From Nocardioides lijunqiniae (GTDB taxonomy: Bacteria > Actinomycetota > Actinomycetes > Propionibacteriales > Nocardioidaceae), in assembly GCF_015024225.1 (NCBI RefSeq), contig NZ_JACJGM010000015.1, forward strand, positions 62,001 to 126,000: DNA of 64,000 bases, given 5' to 3'. The notes beneath the pieces are model-generated. The model saw only the letters and a list, made by a program, of their open reading frames with translations, was not told the origin of the DNA and made no database searches. Positions 9,055 to 17,810 of this stretch are shown here, piece by piece. The position numbers were made by a program, and so were the translations under genes. Each line of letters opens with the position of its first letter. The stretch's first letter is position 1.

Positions 9055-9714
9055 GTGCACCTGGTCCTCGTCCCCAGCCCCCTGCTCGGGCCGGCGACGT
9101 GGTCACCCGTGGTCGACCGGCTGCGCGAGCGCGGGCACGACGCCACCCACGTCCCCCTCGTACGACGCACGGTCGCCGGCGTGCTCGACGCCGTCGTGGG
9201 GGCCGCCGGCGGCGACGGCCCGGTGGTGCTCGTGCCCCACAGCAACGCGGGTCTCTACGCGCCCCGCCTCGGCGAGCTGGTCCACGTCTCCGCCACCGTC
9301 TACGTCGACGCCGCCCTGCCCACGGGGAGCCCGGACACCGCGCTGGCTCCGGCGGGGTTCCTGGACTTCCTGCGCGGCCTGGCCGACGACGACGGGCTGC
9401 TGCCGCCGTGGACGGCGTGGTGGGACGACACCGACGGCCTCTTCCCCGACGACGCCGCGCGCGCGGCCGTGGCGGCCGAGCAGCCGCGGCTGCCGCTGTC
9501 GTACTTCACCCAGCGGGTGCCGGTGCCGGCCGGCTGGGCGAACCGCCCGGCGGCGTACCTCGGCTTCGGGGACACCTACGCCGAGGAGCTGGCCTTCGCG
9601 CGCGGCCGGGGGTGGCCGGTGTCGACGATGCCCGGCGGCCACCTGCACGCCCTGCACGAGCCCGCGGCCGTGGCCGACGAGGTCCTGCGGCTGGCCCGGT
9701 CGCTGACCGCCTGA
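9055..9714 (+). CDS. Alpha/beta hydrolase family protein
   Basis: A 219-residue alpha/beta-hydrolase-like protein. It has the N-terminal strand LVLVPSPLLGPATW with an oxyanion-type loop, a nucleophile elbow VLVPHSNAGLY (Ser in HSNAG), a later aspartate and the C-terminal GGHLHALHEP with the likely catalytic His. The substrate is unknown. GTG start chosen from TACGGT (9043-9048) 6 bases upstream. It converges on menD with a 2-base gap. Confidence 0.82.
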   Translation: MHLVLVPSPLLGPATWSPVVDRLRERGHDATHVPLVRRTVAGVLDAVVGAAGGDGPVVLVPHSNAGLYAPRLGELVHVSATVYVDAALPTGSPDTALAPAGFLDFLRGLADDDGLLPPWTAWWDDTDGLFPDDAARAAVAAEQPRLPLSYFTQRVPVPAGWANRPAAYLGFGDTYAEELAFARGRGWPVSTMPGGHLHALHEPAAVADEVLRLARSLTA

Positions 9715-9716
9715 GC

Positions 9717-11294
9717 TCAGGCGCCGAGGGCGCGGATCCGGGCGTCCAGCTCGCGCCGGTTGTCTCGGCGCACGCGCACCTCGACGACCTCGATGCCGCC
9801 GTTCGGGGAGGCGAGGGCCTGCTCGAGCTCGGGCAGGCTCTCGACGCGCCAGTGGGGCGTGCGGGTGGCGGCGCACAGCGCCGCGAGGTCGACGCGGTGC
9901 GGGGTGCCGAAGAGCCGCTCGAACGCCGCGGCGTGCTCGGGGGCGCCCTGCTCGAGCATCGTGAAGATCGAGCCGCCGTCGTCGTTGACCACGACGATCG
10001 TGAGGTCCGGGCGGGGCTCGTCGGGCCCGAGCACCAGCCCGTTGCTGTCGTGGAGGAACGTCACGTCGCCCATGAGCGCGTACGTCGGCGCGTCCGAGGA
10101 CCGGCCCAGGGCGGCGCCGATCGCGGTCGAGACCACGCCGTCGATGCCGGAGAGCCCGCGGTTGGCGATCGTCTTGCGTCGGCTGCCCACGGGGTAGGGA
10201 CGCACCATCAGGTCGAGGTCGCGGATCGGGCTCGACGCCCCCACGACCAGCTGCCCGCCCGGCGGCAGCGCGCGGGTGACCGCCCCCGCCACCTCGTACG
10301 GCGTGAGGTCCGGCTCGGCGGCGAGCAGCGCGTCGAGCCGGGCCGCCACGGAGCGGTCGGCGTCGCGCCACTCGGCGAGCCAGGCCGGGTCGTCCGCGGC
10401 GGAGACCGCGAACGCGGGGGCGGTGAGCGCCACGGCGTAGGGGCGCTGCGACCACACGCCGCGCGCCGGCACCGAGCACACCTCGACGTCGCGGCGACCG
10501 AGGAGGCGGGTCACGGGCCGGGAGAGCGTCGGGCGGCCGAAGACCACCACGCGCTCGATGCGGCGCCCGAGGTCGGTGTCGAGCAGCAGGCGGTAGCAGC
10601 GCAGGGCGTGGTCGCCGGTGCGCGAGCCGCTCGTGGGCTCGGCCAGGAGCGGCCACCCCGCCGACTCGGCCAGCTGGCGCGCGCCCTGGGCGGCGTCGTC
10701 GCCCGCGACCACGACCGTGCGCGGGCCGAGCGGGAGCTCGGTGGCCTCGGGGTGGTCGGCGGACCAGTGCGGCTCCGGTGACGCGACCGGCCCGAGCGTC
10801 CAGCCGCCGTCGGGGACGAGCGGGTCGTCGAGCTGCACGTTGAGGTGGGTGGGCCCGGCCTCGGCGAGGACGACCGCGGCCGGGTCGGCGACGTCGACCG
10901 TGGGCACCAGGCGCCCGAAGACGCCGACCTGGTCGGTCGTCTGGTTGGCGTCGGTGCCGCGCAGCCGCGCCGGCCGGTCGGCCGTGACCACGACGAGCGG
11001 CAGGCCGGCGTGGGCCGCCTCCAGCACGGCCGGGTGCAGGTTGGCGACCGCGGTGCCGGAGGTGCAGACGACGGCGGCGCGGGCGTGGCTGCGGGTGAGG
11101 CCGACCGCCAGGAAGCCGGCGCTGCGCTCGTCGATGCGCGTGTGGAGCCGCACCGCACCCCCCGCGGCGGCGCCCAGCGCCGCGAACGAGAGCGGCGCGT
11201 TGCGCGACCCGGGCGCCACCACGACCTCGGTGACGCCGGCCTCCACCAGGGTCGCCAGCAGCCCTCGCGCGAGCTCGGTCGACGGGTCGGTCAC
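9717..11294 (-). CDS. menD: 2-succinyl-5-enolpyruvyl-6-hydroxy-3-cyclohexene-1-carboxylate synthase
   Basis: ThDP-dependent enzyme that adds 2-oxoglutarate-derived succinyl semialdehyde to isochorismate. The family start is clear (STELARGLLATLVEAGVTEVVVAPGSRNAPL), with the catalytic glutamate in RIDERSAGFLAVG and the ThDP/Mg2+ region GDVTFLHDSNGL...VVNDDGGSIF. Length 525 is typical. The GTG start overlaps the menC stop in GTGA, so menE-menC-menD is one coupled operon. Confidence 0.95.
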   Translation of the reverse strand: MTDPSTELARGLLATLVEAGVTEVVVAPGSRNAPLSFAALGAAAGGAVRLHTRIDERSAGFLAVGLTRSHARAAVVCTSGTAVANLHPAVLEAAHAGLPLVVVTADRPARLRGTDANQTTDQVGVFGRLVPTVDVADPAAVVLAEAGPTHLNVQLDDPLVPDGGWTLGPVASPEPHWSADHPEATELPLGPRTVVVAGDDAAQGARQLAESAGWPLLAEPTSGSRTGDHALRCYRLLLDTDLGRRIERVVVFGRPTLSRPVTRLLGRRDVEVCSVPARGVWSQRPYAVALTAPAFAVSAADDPAWLAEWRDADRSVAARLDALLAAEPDLTPYEVAGAVTRALPPGGQLVVGASSPIRDLDLMVRPYPVGSRRKTIANRGLSGIDGVVSTAIGAALGRSSDAPTYALMGDVTFLHDSNGLVLGPDEPRPDLTIVVVNDDGGSIFTMLEQGAPEHAAAFERLFGTPHRVDLAALCAATRTPHWRVESLPELEQALASPNGGIEVVEVRVRRDNRRELDARIRALGA

Positions 11295-12250
11295 GAGCGA
11301 CGATCCTGCCGCAGGGCCCGCACCTCGGCCAGCCGGGACTCCCAGTGCGCGACCCGCGCCGGGTCGGCGGCGACGGCCGCGAGCAGTGCCTCGTCGACCG
11401 GCGCGGCCCCGACGGGCAGGGCGCCGTCGACGGGCAGCCGGGAGTCGACGACCACGTCGGCGGTGAACATCTGCACGGTCGCCAGCCCGCAGGCGTAGGG
11501 CAGCTCGGGCAGGGCCGCGGCCAGGGCCACGCCGGCGGCGATCCCGACCGAGGTCTCCAGCGCCGACGACACCACGACGGGCAGCCCGATGTCCTCGGCG
11601 ATCCGCAGACAGGCGCGCACCCCGCCGAGCGGCTGGACCTTGAGCACGGCGATGTCGGCGGCCTCGAGGTCGCGCACCAGGTAGGGGTCGGCGGCCCGCC
11701 GGATGGACTCGTCGGCGGCGATCGGCACGCCGACCCGGCGACGTACGGCGGCCAGGTCCTGCACGCTCGCGCACGGCTGCTCGACGTACTCCAGGCCGCC
11801 CGCGGCCCGGTCGAGCGCGGCGACCGCGGCGACCGCCTCGTCGACGGACCAGCCGCCGTTGGCGTCGACCCGCACCGCGCCGCCCGCGCCGAGCGCGTCG
11901 CGCACCGCCTCCAGGCGCGCCTCGTCGTCGGCGAGGGTCTGTCCCGGCTCGGCGACCTTCACCTTGGCGGTCGTGCAGCCGCCCGCGGTCACGATGGCGT
12001 GGGCCTGCTCGGGCCCGACGGCGGGCACGGTGACGTTGACCGGGACCCGGTCGCGGACCGGCGCGGGCCAGTCGCCCGCGGCGGCCTCCTCCGCGCAGCG
12101 CAGCCAGGGCTCGGCGACCTCGGCGTCGTACTCCAGGAAGGGGCTCCACTCCCCCCAGCCGGCCTCTCCGCGGACCAGCAGACCCTCGCGCACCGTGATG
12201 CCGCGGAAGCGCGTGCGCATCGGGATGCTGAAGACCGCGAGCCCGCTCAC
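11291..12250 (-). CDS. menC: o-Succinylbenzoate synthase
   Basis: Enolase-superfamily enzyme that dehydrates SHCHC to o-succinylbenzoate. Barrel motifs include TTAKVKVAEPG with the catalytic Lys, RVDANGGWS and EYVEQP with metal-binding acids, IAADES, and IAVLKVQPLGG with the second Lys. Product 319 residues. The GTG start overlaps the menE stop by GTGA, and the stop overlaps the menD start in the same way. The usual partner menB is not in this stretch. Confidence 0.93.
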   Translation of the reverse strand: MSGLAVFSIPMRTRFRGITVREGLLVRGEAGWGEWSPFLEYDAEVAEPWLRCAEEAAAGDWPAPVRDRVPVNVTVPAVGPEQAHAIVTAGGCTTAKVKVAEPGQTLADDEARLEAVRDALGAGGAVRVDANGGWSVDEAVAAVAALDRAAGGLEYVEQPCASVQDLAAVRRRVGVPIAADESIRRAADPYLVRDLEAADIAVLKVQPLGGVRACLRIAEDIGLPVVVSSALETSVGIAAGVALAAALPELPYACGLATVQMFTADVVVDSRLPVDGALPVGAAPVDEALLAAVAADPARVAHWESRLAEVRALRQDRRS

Positions 12251-13224
12251 GCCAGGTCCCGCAGCGCGACGCGGTCGGCCTTGCCGTTGGCCAGCAGCGG
12301 CAGCGCGTCCAGCGCGACCAGCTGCCGCGGCGCCCACGACCGCGGGTGGCGCTCGGCCACGAAGTCGCGCGCGTCGTCCAGCGACAGCCGACCGGCCACG
12401 AAGGCCACCACGCGGGTGCCCCACTCCTCGTCGGGGACGCCCAGCACCTCGGCGGCGCTGACGTCGGGGTGCTCGCGCAGCCGGGCGGCGACCGCGGCCG
12501 CCGGGACGTTGACGCCGCCGCTGACCAGCATGTCGTCGAGGCGGCCCAGCACCTGCAGGCGGCCGTCCTCGTCGAGGCGGCCGGCGTCCTGGGTGAGGTA
12601 CCAGCCGTCGACCAGTGCCTCGGCGGTCAGCTGGGGGTCGCCGACGTAGCCGTCGAAGAGCGTGGGGCCGCCGATGCGGATCCGGCCGCCCTCGCCGAGC
12701 GCCACTGCGACGCCGTCGAGCGGCATGCCGTCGTAGACGCAGCCGCCGGCGGTCTCGGCGGCGCCGTACGTCGCGACGACCCGCAGGCCCTCGTCCGCGG
12801 CGCGGCGGCGCAGCGCAGGGTCGATCGGGCCGCCGCCGAGCAGGATCGTGTGGGCGGTGCGCAGGGCCGCGAGCCGGTCGGGGTCCTCGAGGGCACGGTG
12901 CAGCTGGGTGGGCACCAGCGAGGTGAACCACGTCCCCTCGCGCGGCCACGTCGCGTCGAGCACGGGCTCGTGCCCCGCCACGAGCGAGCGGGCGAGGACC
13001 TGCAGGCCGGCGACGTACGTCGGGGGGAGCGCCAGCACCCAGCGGCCACCGGCGCCGAGCCGTCGGGCGCTGGCCGTCACCGACGCCAGCACGGCGCGTC
13101 GCGCGAGGGCCACGCGCTTGGGCCGGCCGGTGGATCCGGACGTCTCCACGACCCACGGCTCGGGCTCGCCGGGTGCGTCCAGCCAGCGCCGGAGCGCGTC
13201 GACCGTGCTCGCCGCCTCGTCCAT
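12247..13224 (-). CDS. menE: o-Succinylbenzoate-CoA ligase
   Basis: Adenylate-forming enzyme activating o-succinylbenzoate with CoA. The P-loop-like motif ETSGSTGRPKRVAL, ATYGAAETAGGCVYDG, GYVGDPQLT, the hinge RLDDMLVSGGVNV and the C-terminal Lys in LPLLANGKADR are all present. At 325 residues it is short, as is usual for actinobacterial MenE lacking part of the N-terminal domain. ATG start with TAGCGT (13232-13237) 7 bases upstream. First gene of menE-menC-menD. Confidence 0.93.
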   Translation of the reverse strand: MDEAASTVDALRRWLDAPGEPEPWVVETSGSTGRPKRVALARRAVLASVTASARRLGAGGRWVLALPPTYVAGLQVLARSLVAGHEPVLDATWPREGTWFTSLVPTQLHRALEDPDRLAALRTAHTILLGGGPIDPALRRRAADEGLRVVATYGAAETAGGCVYDGMPLDGVAVALGEGGRIRIGGPTLFDGYVGDPQLTAEALVDGWYLTQDAGRLDEDGRLQVLGRLDDMLVSGGVNVPAAAVAARLREHPDVSAAEVLGVPDEEWGTRVVAFVAGRLSLDDARDFVAERHPRSWAPRQLVALDALPLLANGKADRVALRDLA

Positions 13225-13319
13225 GTGCTCCACGCTAGTGCGGCGTGGTCTGCTGCCGGCACGCGCCGTCGGCGACCCGCGCCGCCGATCGCGGCCCGGC
13301 TGCGGTTGAATCACTGCTC

Positions 13320-14195
13320 GTGGCCTCCCCCGCTCAGTGGCTCGCCGGCGCGCGACCCCGCACCCTCCCCGCTGCCGTCTCGCCGGTCCTGGCGGGCACC
13401 GGCGTGGCGGCGTACGACGACCAGCTGGTGTGGTGGAAGGCGCTGCTGGCCCTCGTGGTGAGCCTGGCGCTGCAGGTGGCGGTCAACTACGCCAACGACT
13501 ACTCCGACGGCATCCGCGGCACCGACGACGACCGGGTGGGCCCGATGCGGCTCGTCGGATCGGGCGTCGCGAGCCCGGGAGCGGTCAAGCGGGCGGCGTT
13601 CCTGGCCTTCGGCGTCGCCGGCGTGGCCGGGCTGGTGCTCGCCGCCACCACCGCCTGGTGGCTGCTGGCCGTGGGCGCGGTCGCGGTGGTCGCGGCCTGG
13701 TACTACACCGGCGGATCGACGCCCTACGGCTACCTCGGCCTCGGCGAGGTCATGGTCTTCGTCTTCTTCGGGCTGGTCGCGGTGGTCGGCACGACCTACG
13801 TGCAGACCGAGGAGTGGCACTGGGCCGCGCTGTACGCCGGCGTCGGCGTGGGCGCGCTCGCCTGCGCGATCCTCGTCGTCAACAACCTGCGCGACATCCC
13901 GACCGACACCGTGGCCGGCAAGCGCACGCTCGCCGTCAGGCTCGGCGCGCCGCGCACCCGCGCGCTCTACCTGCTGCTCGTGCTGGCCGCGGCGGCCGCG
14001 GTCGTGGCTGTCGCCGCCGCGACGTCGTGGTGGGTGCTGGTCGGGCTGCTCTTCCTGGTGCCGACGCTCCCGGCCCTGCGCACGGTCCTCGGCGGCGCCA
14101 CCGGCCCCACCCTGGTGCCGGTCCTCCAGCAGACCGGCGTCGCCGAGCTCGCCTGGGCCGCACTCGTCGCCGCCGCGCTGGTGGTGCGCGGGTAG
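13320..14195 (+). CDS. menA: 1,4-Dihydroxy-2-naphthoate polyprenyltransferase
   Basis: Integral membrane prenyltransferase (UbiA family) that attaches the side chain to give demethylmenaquinone. About 8-9 membrane helices. The first Asp-rich motif is NYANDYSDGIRGTDDDR and the second is NNLRDIPTDTVAGKRTLAVRLG. GTG start gives the usual N-terminus VASPAQWLAGARPRTLPAA. Product 291 residues. Transcribed divergently from menE with a 95-base gap. A copy of a palindromic repeat starts 1 base after the stop. Confidence 0.94.
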   Translation: MASPAQWLAGARPRTLPAAVSPVLAGTGVAAYDDQLVWWKALLALVVSLALQVAVNYANDYSDGIRGTDDDRVGPMRLVGSGVASPGAVKRAAFLAFGVAGVAGLVLAATTAWWLLAVGAVAVVAAWYYTGGSTPYGYLGLGEVMVFVFFGLVAVVGTTYVQTEEWHWAALYAGVGVGALACAILVVNNLRDIPTDTVAGKRTLAVRLGAPRTRALYLLLVLAAAAAVVAVAAATSWWVLVGLLFLVPTLPALRTVLGGATGPTLVPVLQQTGVAELAWAALVAAALVVRG

Positions 14196-14196
14196 C

Positions 14197-14283
14197 GGCA
14201 GGTTTACCAGCAGATGCTGAAAACCCTGTGGTTCTGGGCCGAAGTTCCGCCCCAGAACGTCAGGGAAATGCCCAGAAGCTCCG
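14197..14283 (+). repeat. Dispersed palindromic repeat, copy B
   Basis: Second copy of the repeat family, in the same orientation as copy A and inverted relative to copy C. It contains CAGCAGATGCTGAAAACCC, the hairpin TTCTGGGCC ... CCCCAGAACG and the tail CAGGGAAATGCCCAGAAG. It sits directly after the menA stop and may end menA transcription. Confidence 0.75.
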
Positions 14284-14359
14284 CCCGAGATCCGGGTCGG
14301 TGACCCGGCGCCTGCTCGCCACCGCGTACGCCGCACGCGTGCGGCGTACGCTCGAGGGC

Positions 14360-14494
14360 ATGTGGTTCTTCATCCTCGTCGCGCTGGTGGTCGTCGGAGT
14401 CGTGGCCTATCGGATGCGGGTCCCGCTTCTCGCCCGGATCCTCGGGCAGTCGGAGGGTCGCGTCGACCGGCAGCTCAACCGCCGCAAGCGGTAG
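14360..14494 (+). CDS. 44-residue single-helix membrane protein
   Basis: The product has one membrane helix (FFILVALVVVGVVAY) followed by a basic tail ending VDRQLNRRKR. ATG is preceded by TACGCT (14347-14352) with a 7-base gap, the leaderless layout. It ends 3 bases before the convergent DUF4229 gene. No family is recognised, but the clean promoter and hydrophobic profile argue that it is expressed. Confidence 0.65.
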   Translation: MWFFILVALVVVGVVAYRMRVPLLARILGQSEGRVDRQLNRRKR

Positions 14495-14497
14495 CCG

Positions 14498-14800
14498 CTA
14501 CGGGCGGTCGCTCGAGGACGGGCCATCGGAGCCCTGGGCGTCCTCGGCGTCCTCCTTGGCCTTCATCTCCTCGAACCGCGCGGTCGCGGCGCCGGCGCGC
14601 GCCTCGACCCGCCGCGCGAAGGCCTCCCGCTGGGCGCTGAGGAGGAAGTAGGAGCCGATGCCGCTCATCACGAACGCGAGGACGACGGCCCACACGAGGG
14701 GCACGTCCTCGGTCACCGCGAACCATGCCCCGAACACGATCGCGAACGACCCGAGGAACAGCGCGAGGCGCAGGGCGGTATAGACAGCGAACTCCTTCAC
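14498..14800 (-). CDS. DUF4229 domain-containing membrane protein
   Basis: A 100-residue protein with two membrane helices (about 6-30 and 36-56) and a charged cytoplasmic tail with Glu/Lys/Asp runs. The start MKEFAVYTALRLALF and the FVMSGIGSYFLLSAQREAFA segment match DUF4229, a small actinobacterial family of unknown function often found near menaquinone genes. GTG start with TACCCT 6 bases upstream (minus strand 14807-14812). Its promoter is 20 bases from that of the divergent 73-residue gene. Confidence 0.82.
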   Translation of the reverse strand: MKEFAVYTALRLALFLGSFAIVFGAWFAVTEDVPLVWAVVLAFVMSGIGSYFLLSAQREAFARRVEARAGAATARFEEMKAKEDAEDAQGSDGPSSSDRP

Positions 14801-14844
14801 GCTGCCAGGGTAGTTCGTGACCAGGTGCCGCCTACTCTTGAGGG

Positions 14845-15066
14845 GTGCTCAAGTTCCTGGTCATCGTGGCGCTGTTCGCCGTGGCGGTCTACGTCGTCAC
14901 CCGGCTGCTGCAGCAGCGCGGCCCCGGCGGCGGGCGTGCCCCGCTGCAGCGGCGCCGTCCGCAGCCTCCCCCGCGAGTCCTGGGACCTGACGACGACGAG
15001 GACTTCCTGCGTGACCTCGACCGCAAGCGGCGCCACCCCGAGCGCCCGGAGGACCCCGACGCCTAG
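14845..15066 (+). CDS. 73-residue hypothetical membrane-anchored protein
   Basis: One membrane helix (FLVIVALFAVAVYVVTRLL) then a basic, Pro/Arg-rich cytoplasmic tail with the acidic patch GPDDDEDFLRDLDRK. GTG start with TACTCT (14833-14838) 6 bases upstream, leaderless. It is divergent from the DUF4229 gene and ends 31 bases before repeat copy C. Similar tiny anchored proteins are common in actinobacteria; no function is known. Confidence 0.7.
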   Translation: MLKFLVIVALFAVAVYVVTRLLQQRGPGGGRAPLQRRRPQPPPRVLGPDDDEDFLRDLDRKRRHPERPEDPDA

Positions 15067-15097
15067 CGTCATCGGCCCGGCCGTCCTCGCACCGCGA

Positions 15098-15181
15098 CGC
15101 TTCTGGGCTTTTCCCTGACGTTCTGGGCCGAAGTTCTGGCCCAGAACGTCAGGGTTTTCAGCATCTGCTGAAAACCCTGCC
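15098..15181 (-). repeat. Dispersed palindromic repeat, copy C
   Basis: Best-preserved copy, inverted relative to A and B. It holds two abutting perfect hairpins. The first has 17-bp arms (15113-15129 and 15138-15154; core ACGTTCTGGGCC) with an 8-base loop. The second has 14-bp arms (15150-15163 and 15166-15179; core GTTTTCAGCA) with a 2-base loop, and shares 5 bases with the first. It lies between two convergent genes and may serve as a two-way terminator. Confidence 0.8.
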
Positions 15182-15186
15182 CCCGC

Positions 15187-16191
15187 TCAGCGCCCAACAG
15201 GCTCGACGAACGCCGGGGCGGACTCGGCGTACCCGTGCTGGGTGGTGGTGGAGAAGAAGTTGATGCCGATGAAGTTGAACCACAGGGTGGCGACGCCGAC
15301 GAGCGCGAGGATGGCGGCGTTGCGGCCCTTCCAGCCGGCGGTCGAGCGGGCGTGGAGGTAGGCGGCGTAGACGACCCAGGTGATGAACGCCCACACCTCC
15401 TTGGGGTCCCAGTTCCAGTACGACGACCACGCCTCGTGCGCCCAGATCGGACCGGTGATCAGCACCGCGAAGGTCCAGACGGGGAAGGCGAAGGCGTGGA
15501 TCCGGTAGGACACCCGGTCCAGCGTCGCGAGCGACGGCACGCGGGCCAGCGGACCCGTGGTGGCCTCGCCGCGCCGGTCCTTGACCAGGTACGCCGCCGA
15601 CAGGATGCCGCCGAGCGTGAACGCGCCGGTGGCGATGACCGCCGACACGACGTGGATCACGAGCCAGTAGGAGTTGAGCGCCTCGGTGAGCGGGGTGACC
15701 TCGCTGTGCAGCCAGATCACCGCGATCATCAGCGTGCTCAGCACGAAGGCGGTGACGAACGGCGCCATCCACGCGAGCGAGAAGCGGCGGTGCAGCACGA
15801 GGTACATCAGCGTCACGACGAAGGTGCCCGAGACCGTGAACTCGTACATGTTGCCCCAGGGCACCCGGTTGGGGTCGGCGGCCAGGCCGCGCCCCACGAG
15901 CGCGACCAGGTGCACCGCGCAGGCGAGCCCGGTGAGGAGCAGCCCGAGCCGGCCGAAGAGCGCCACGCGGCGCTCGCGCTCGGCCCCGCGGTCGGGTCCG
16001 GTGTCGACGGCGACCGAGCCGGTCCCGCCCTCCCCGTCAGCAGCGCCGGCAGCGCCGGCACCCGCGGTCGCCGGCGCGACCTCGCGCAGCGAGGCCCACT
16101 CGACCAGGTGGGCGAGCAGGGCCAGGAAGTAGACGACCCCCGCCACGGCGACCGCCTGGTCGCTCAGGGTCTCCCACGCTGAGTTGGTCAT
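15187..16191 (-). CDS. ccsB: Cytochrome c biogenesis protein CcsB (CcsA-like, haem handling)
   Basis: System II cytochrome c maturation protein that, with ResB, moves haem to the outside and attaches it to apocytochrome. About 8 membrane helices and the tryptophan-rich WWD motif SYWNWDPKEVWAFITW, plus RVPWGNMYEF and conserved histidines in WLVIHVVSA and YRIHAFAFP. Product 334 residues. The ATG start overlaps the resB stop by ATGA. Last gene of the hemL-to-ccsB operon; repeat copy C lies just after it. Confidence 0.95.
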   Translation of the reverse strand: MTNSAWETLSDQAVAVAGVVYFLALLAHLVEWASLREVAPATAGAGAAGAADGEGGTGSVAVDTGPDRGAERERRVALFGRLGLLLTGLACAVHLVALVGRGLAADPNRVPWGNMYEFTVSGTFVVTLMYLVLHRRFSLAWMAPFVTAFVLSTLMIAVIWLHSEVTPLTEALNSYWLVIHVVSAVIATGAFTLGGILSAAYLVKDRRGEATTGPLARVPSLATLDRVSYRIHAFAFPVWTFAVLITGPIWAHEAWSSYWNWDPKEVWAFITWVVYAAYLHARSTAGWKGRNAAILALVGVATLWFNFIGINFFSTTTQHGYAESAPAFVEPVGR

Positions 16192-17810
16192 GTGTCGTTC
16201 CTACCCTCGTCCTCGCGTGTGTCGCGTGTCGTGCCTGCTGTGCCGGTCGGTACGGCGGTCCGCAGCTCGCCGACCAGCTCCTCGAGCACGGGGACCACGT
16301 CCCCGCCGCCGGAGCGGTCGAGCGCTGCGACCTCCACCATCGTGACACCCCCCTCGCGACGGGCGCGAACCCAGACGCGGCGGGGGCGGATGAAGAGCGA
16401 GCCCAGCAGCCCGACCAGGGCCAGGACGACGCCGACGAGCGCCACCTCCTTGCCGGGGCTCTGGCTGAACTGGATGCGGGTCCACGGGCGGACGTCGTCG
16501 AAGGTCACGGTCCCGAGACCGTCGGGCAGCGTCGCGCTCTCCCCCAGCTCGAGGTCGAGGCGCAGCGGCTTGCCGTCGTCGGTGAGCAGCTGCTCGGCGT
16601 TGGTCTTGTCGAGGTCGTAGACCGACTGCGACGACGTCTCCAGGCCGAGGTCGCCGGTGTAGACCTGCATCGAGATCAGCGGGTTGGCGTCGTTGGGGTA
16701 GATCGTGACGGGGTTGCCGTCGGCGAGCTGGAAGGTCGGGTAGAACAGCCCCTCGAGGCCGATCTCGCCCGTCGGGGAGTCCGGGACCTTCAGCACGCCG
16801 AACGACAGGAACGTCTGGTCCTGCGGCAGGAACGGCACCGGCCCGTTGAAGACCTCCTCGCCGTTGCCGTCCTTGACCGTGATGACCGGCGCGTAGCCGT
16901 GGCCGATGAGGAAGACGTCGGTGTCGCCGACGCTGAGCGGGTGGTTGACCCGCAGGTCGTAGGACTTCTCGGCCGCGTCCGGCGTCTCCCGGTAGGTCAG
17001 CCCGGCCTTGAACGCGCGGGCCAGCACGCCGCGGCGCGGGGTGTTCTGCCACTCGACGTCGAAGTCGTCGAAGCGGAAGGTGAAGGGGTCCATCTGGCCG
17101 GCGGAGAACAGCTGCCCGGGCTCGAAGTCGTCGTACTGGGTCAGCGTGTTGGTGAACGTCGTGCCCTGCACGATGATCGCGCCACCGCGGAAGCCGAACA
17201 GCCCACCCATGGCGAAGGCGACCAGCACGACGACCACCGACAGGTGGAAGAGCAGGTTGCCGACCTCGCGCAGGTAGCCGCGCTCGGCGCTCACGGCGTC
17301 GCTGCCGTCGTCGGGCCGCAGCCGGTAGCCGCGGTCCTTCAGCGCCGCCCGCGCGCGCTCGAGCACGGCGCGGGTCTCCTCGTCGGTCTCGTACGACGTG
17401 TGGTCGGGCAGCCGGCCGAGGTTGCGGGGGGCCGCGGGCGGGGCGGCGCGGATCGCGCGCAGGTAGACGAAGGTGCGCGGGATGATGCAGCCGACGAGCG
17501 AGATCATCAGCAGCAGGTAGATCGCCGAGAACCACGGCGAGTCGTAGACCGAGAAGAGGCTCAGCTTCTCGTAGATCGGCGTGAGCGTCGGGTGCTCGTC
17601 CTGCCAGCGGGCGGTCTTGACCGAGTCGACGCCCTCCTGCGGGATGATCGAGCCGGGCACCGCCGCGAGGGCGAGCATGAGCAGCAGGATCAGCGCGGTG
17701 CGCATCGAGGTCAGCTGGCGCCAGAGCCACCGGCCCAGCTCGCGCGGGCTCAGCTCGCCGGCGCGCCGCTCGCGGGCCTCGGGGCGGGTGTCGGGGGGCG
17801 CGGTGCTCAC
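16188..17810 (-). CDS. resB: Cytochrome c biogenesis protein ResB
   Basis: Partner of CcsB in the System II haem lyase. The 540-residue protein has an N-terminal helix (MRTALILLLMLALAAVPGSIIPQ), two further helices near 75 and 185, a large extracytoplasmic domain and a final helix near residue 455 (VALVGVVLALVGLLGSLFI). GTG start (VSTAPPDTRPE) overlaps the ccdA stop in GTGA, and its stop overlaps ccsB. Confidence 0.94.
   Translation of the reverse strand: MSTAPPDTRPEARERRAGELSPRELGRWLWRQLTSMRTALILLLMLALAAVPGSIIPQEGVDSVKTARWQDEHPTLTPIYEKLSLFSVYDSPWFSAIYLLLMISLVGCIIPRTFVYLRAIRAAPPAAPRNLGRLPDHTSYETDEETRAVLERARAALKDRGYRLRPDDGSDAVSAERGYLREVGNLLFHLSVVVVLVAFAMGGLFGFRGGAIIVQGTTFTNTLTQYDDFEPGQLFSAGQMDPFTFRFDDFDVEWQNTPRRGVLARAFKAGLTYRETPDAAEKSYDLRVNHPLSVGDTDVFLIGHGYAPVITVKDGNGEEVFNGPVPFLPQDQTFLSFGVLKVPDSPTGEIGLEGLFYPTFQLADGNPVTIYPNDANPLISMQVYTGDLGLETSSQSVYDLDKTNAEQLLTDDGKPLRLDLELGESATLPDGLGTVTFDDVRPWTRIQFSQSPGKEVALVGVVLALVGLLGSLFIRPRRVWVRARREGGVTMVEVAALDRSGGGDVVPVLEELVGELRTAVPTGTAGTTRDTREDEGRNDT

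Noticed and set aside
12247..13314. Longer N-terminus for menE
   Set aside because: The upstream 30 codons are Arg/Pro-rich and unlike the family, and the -10 box at 13232 would lie inside them.
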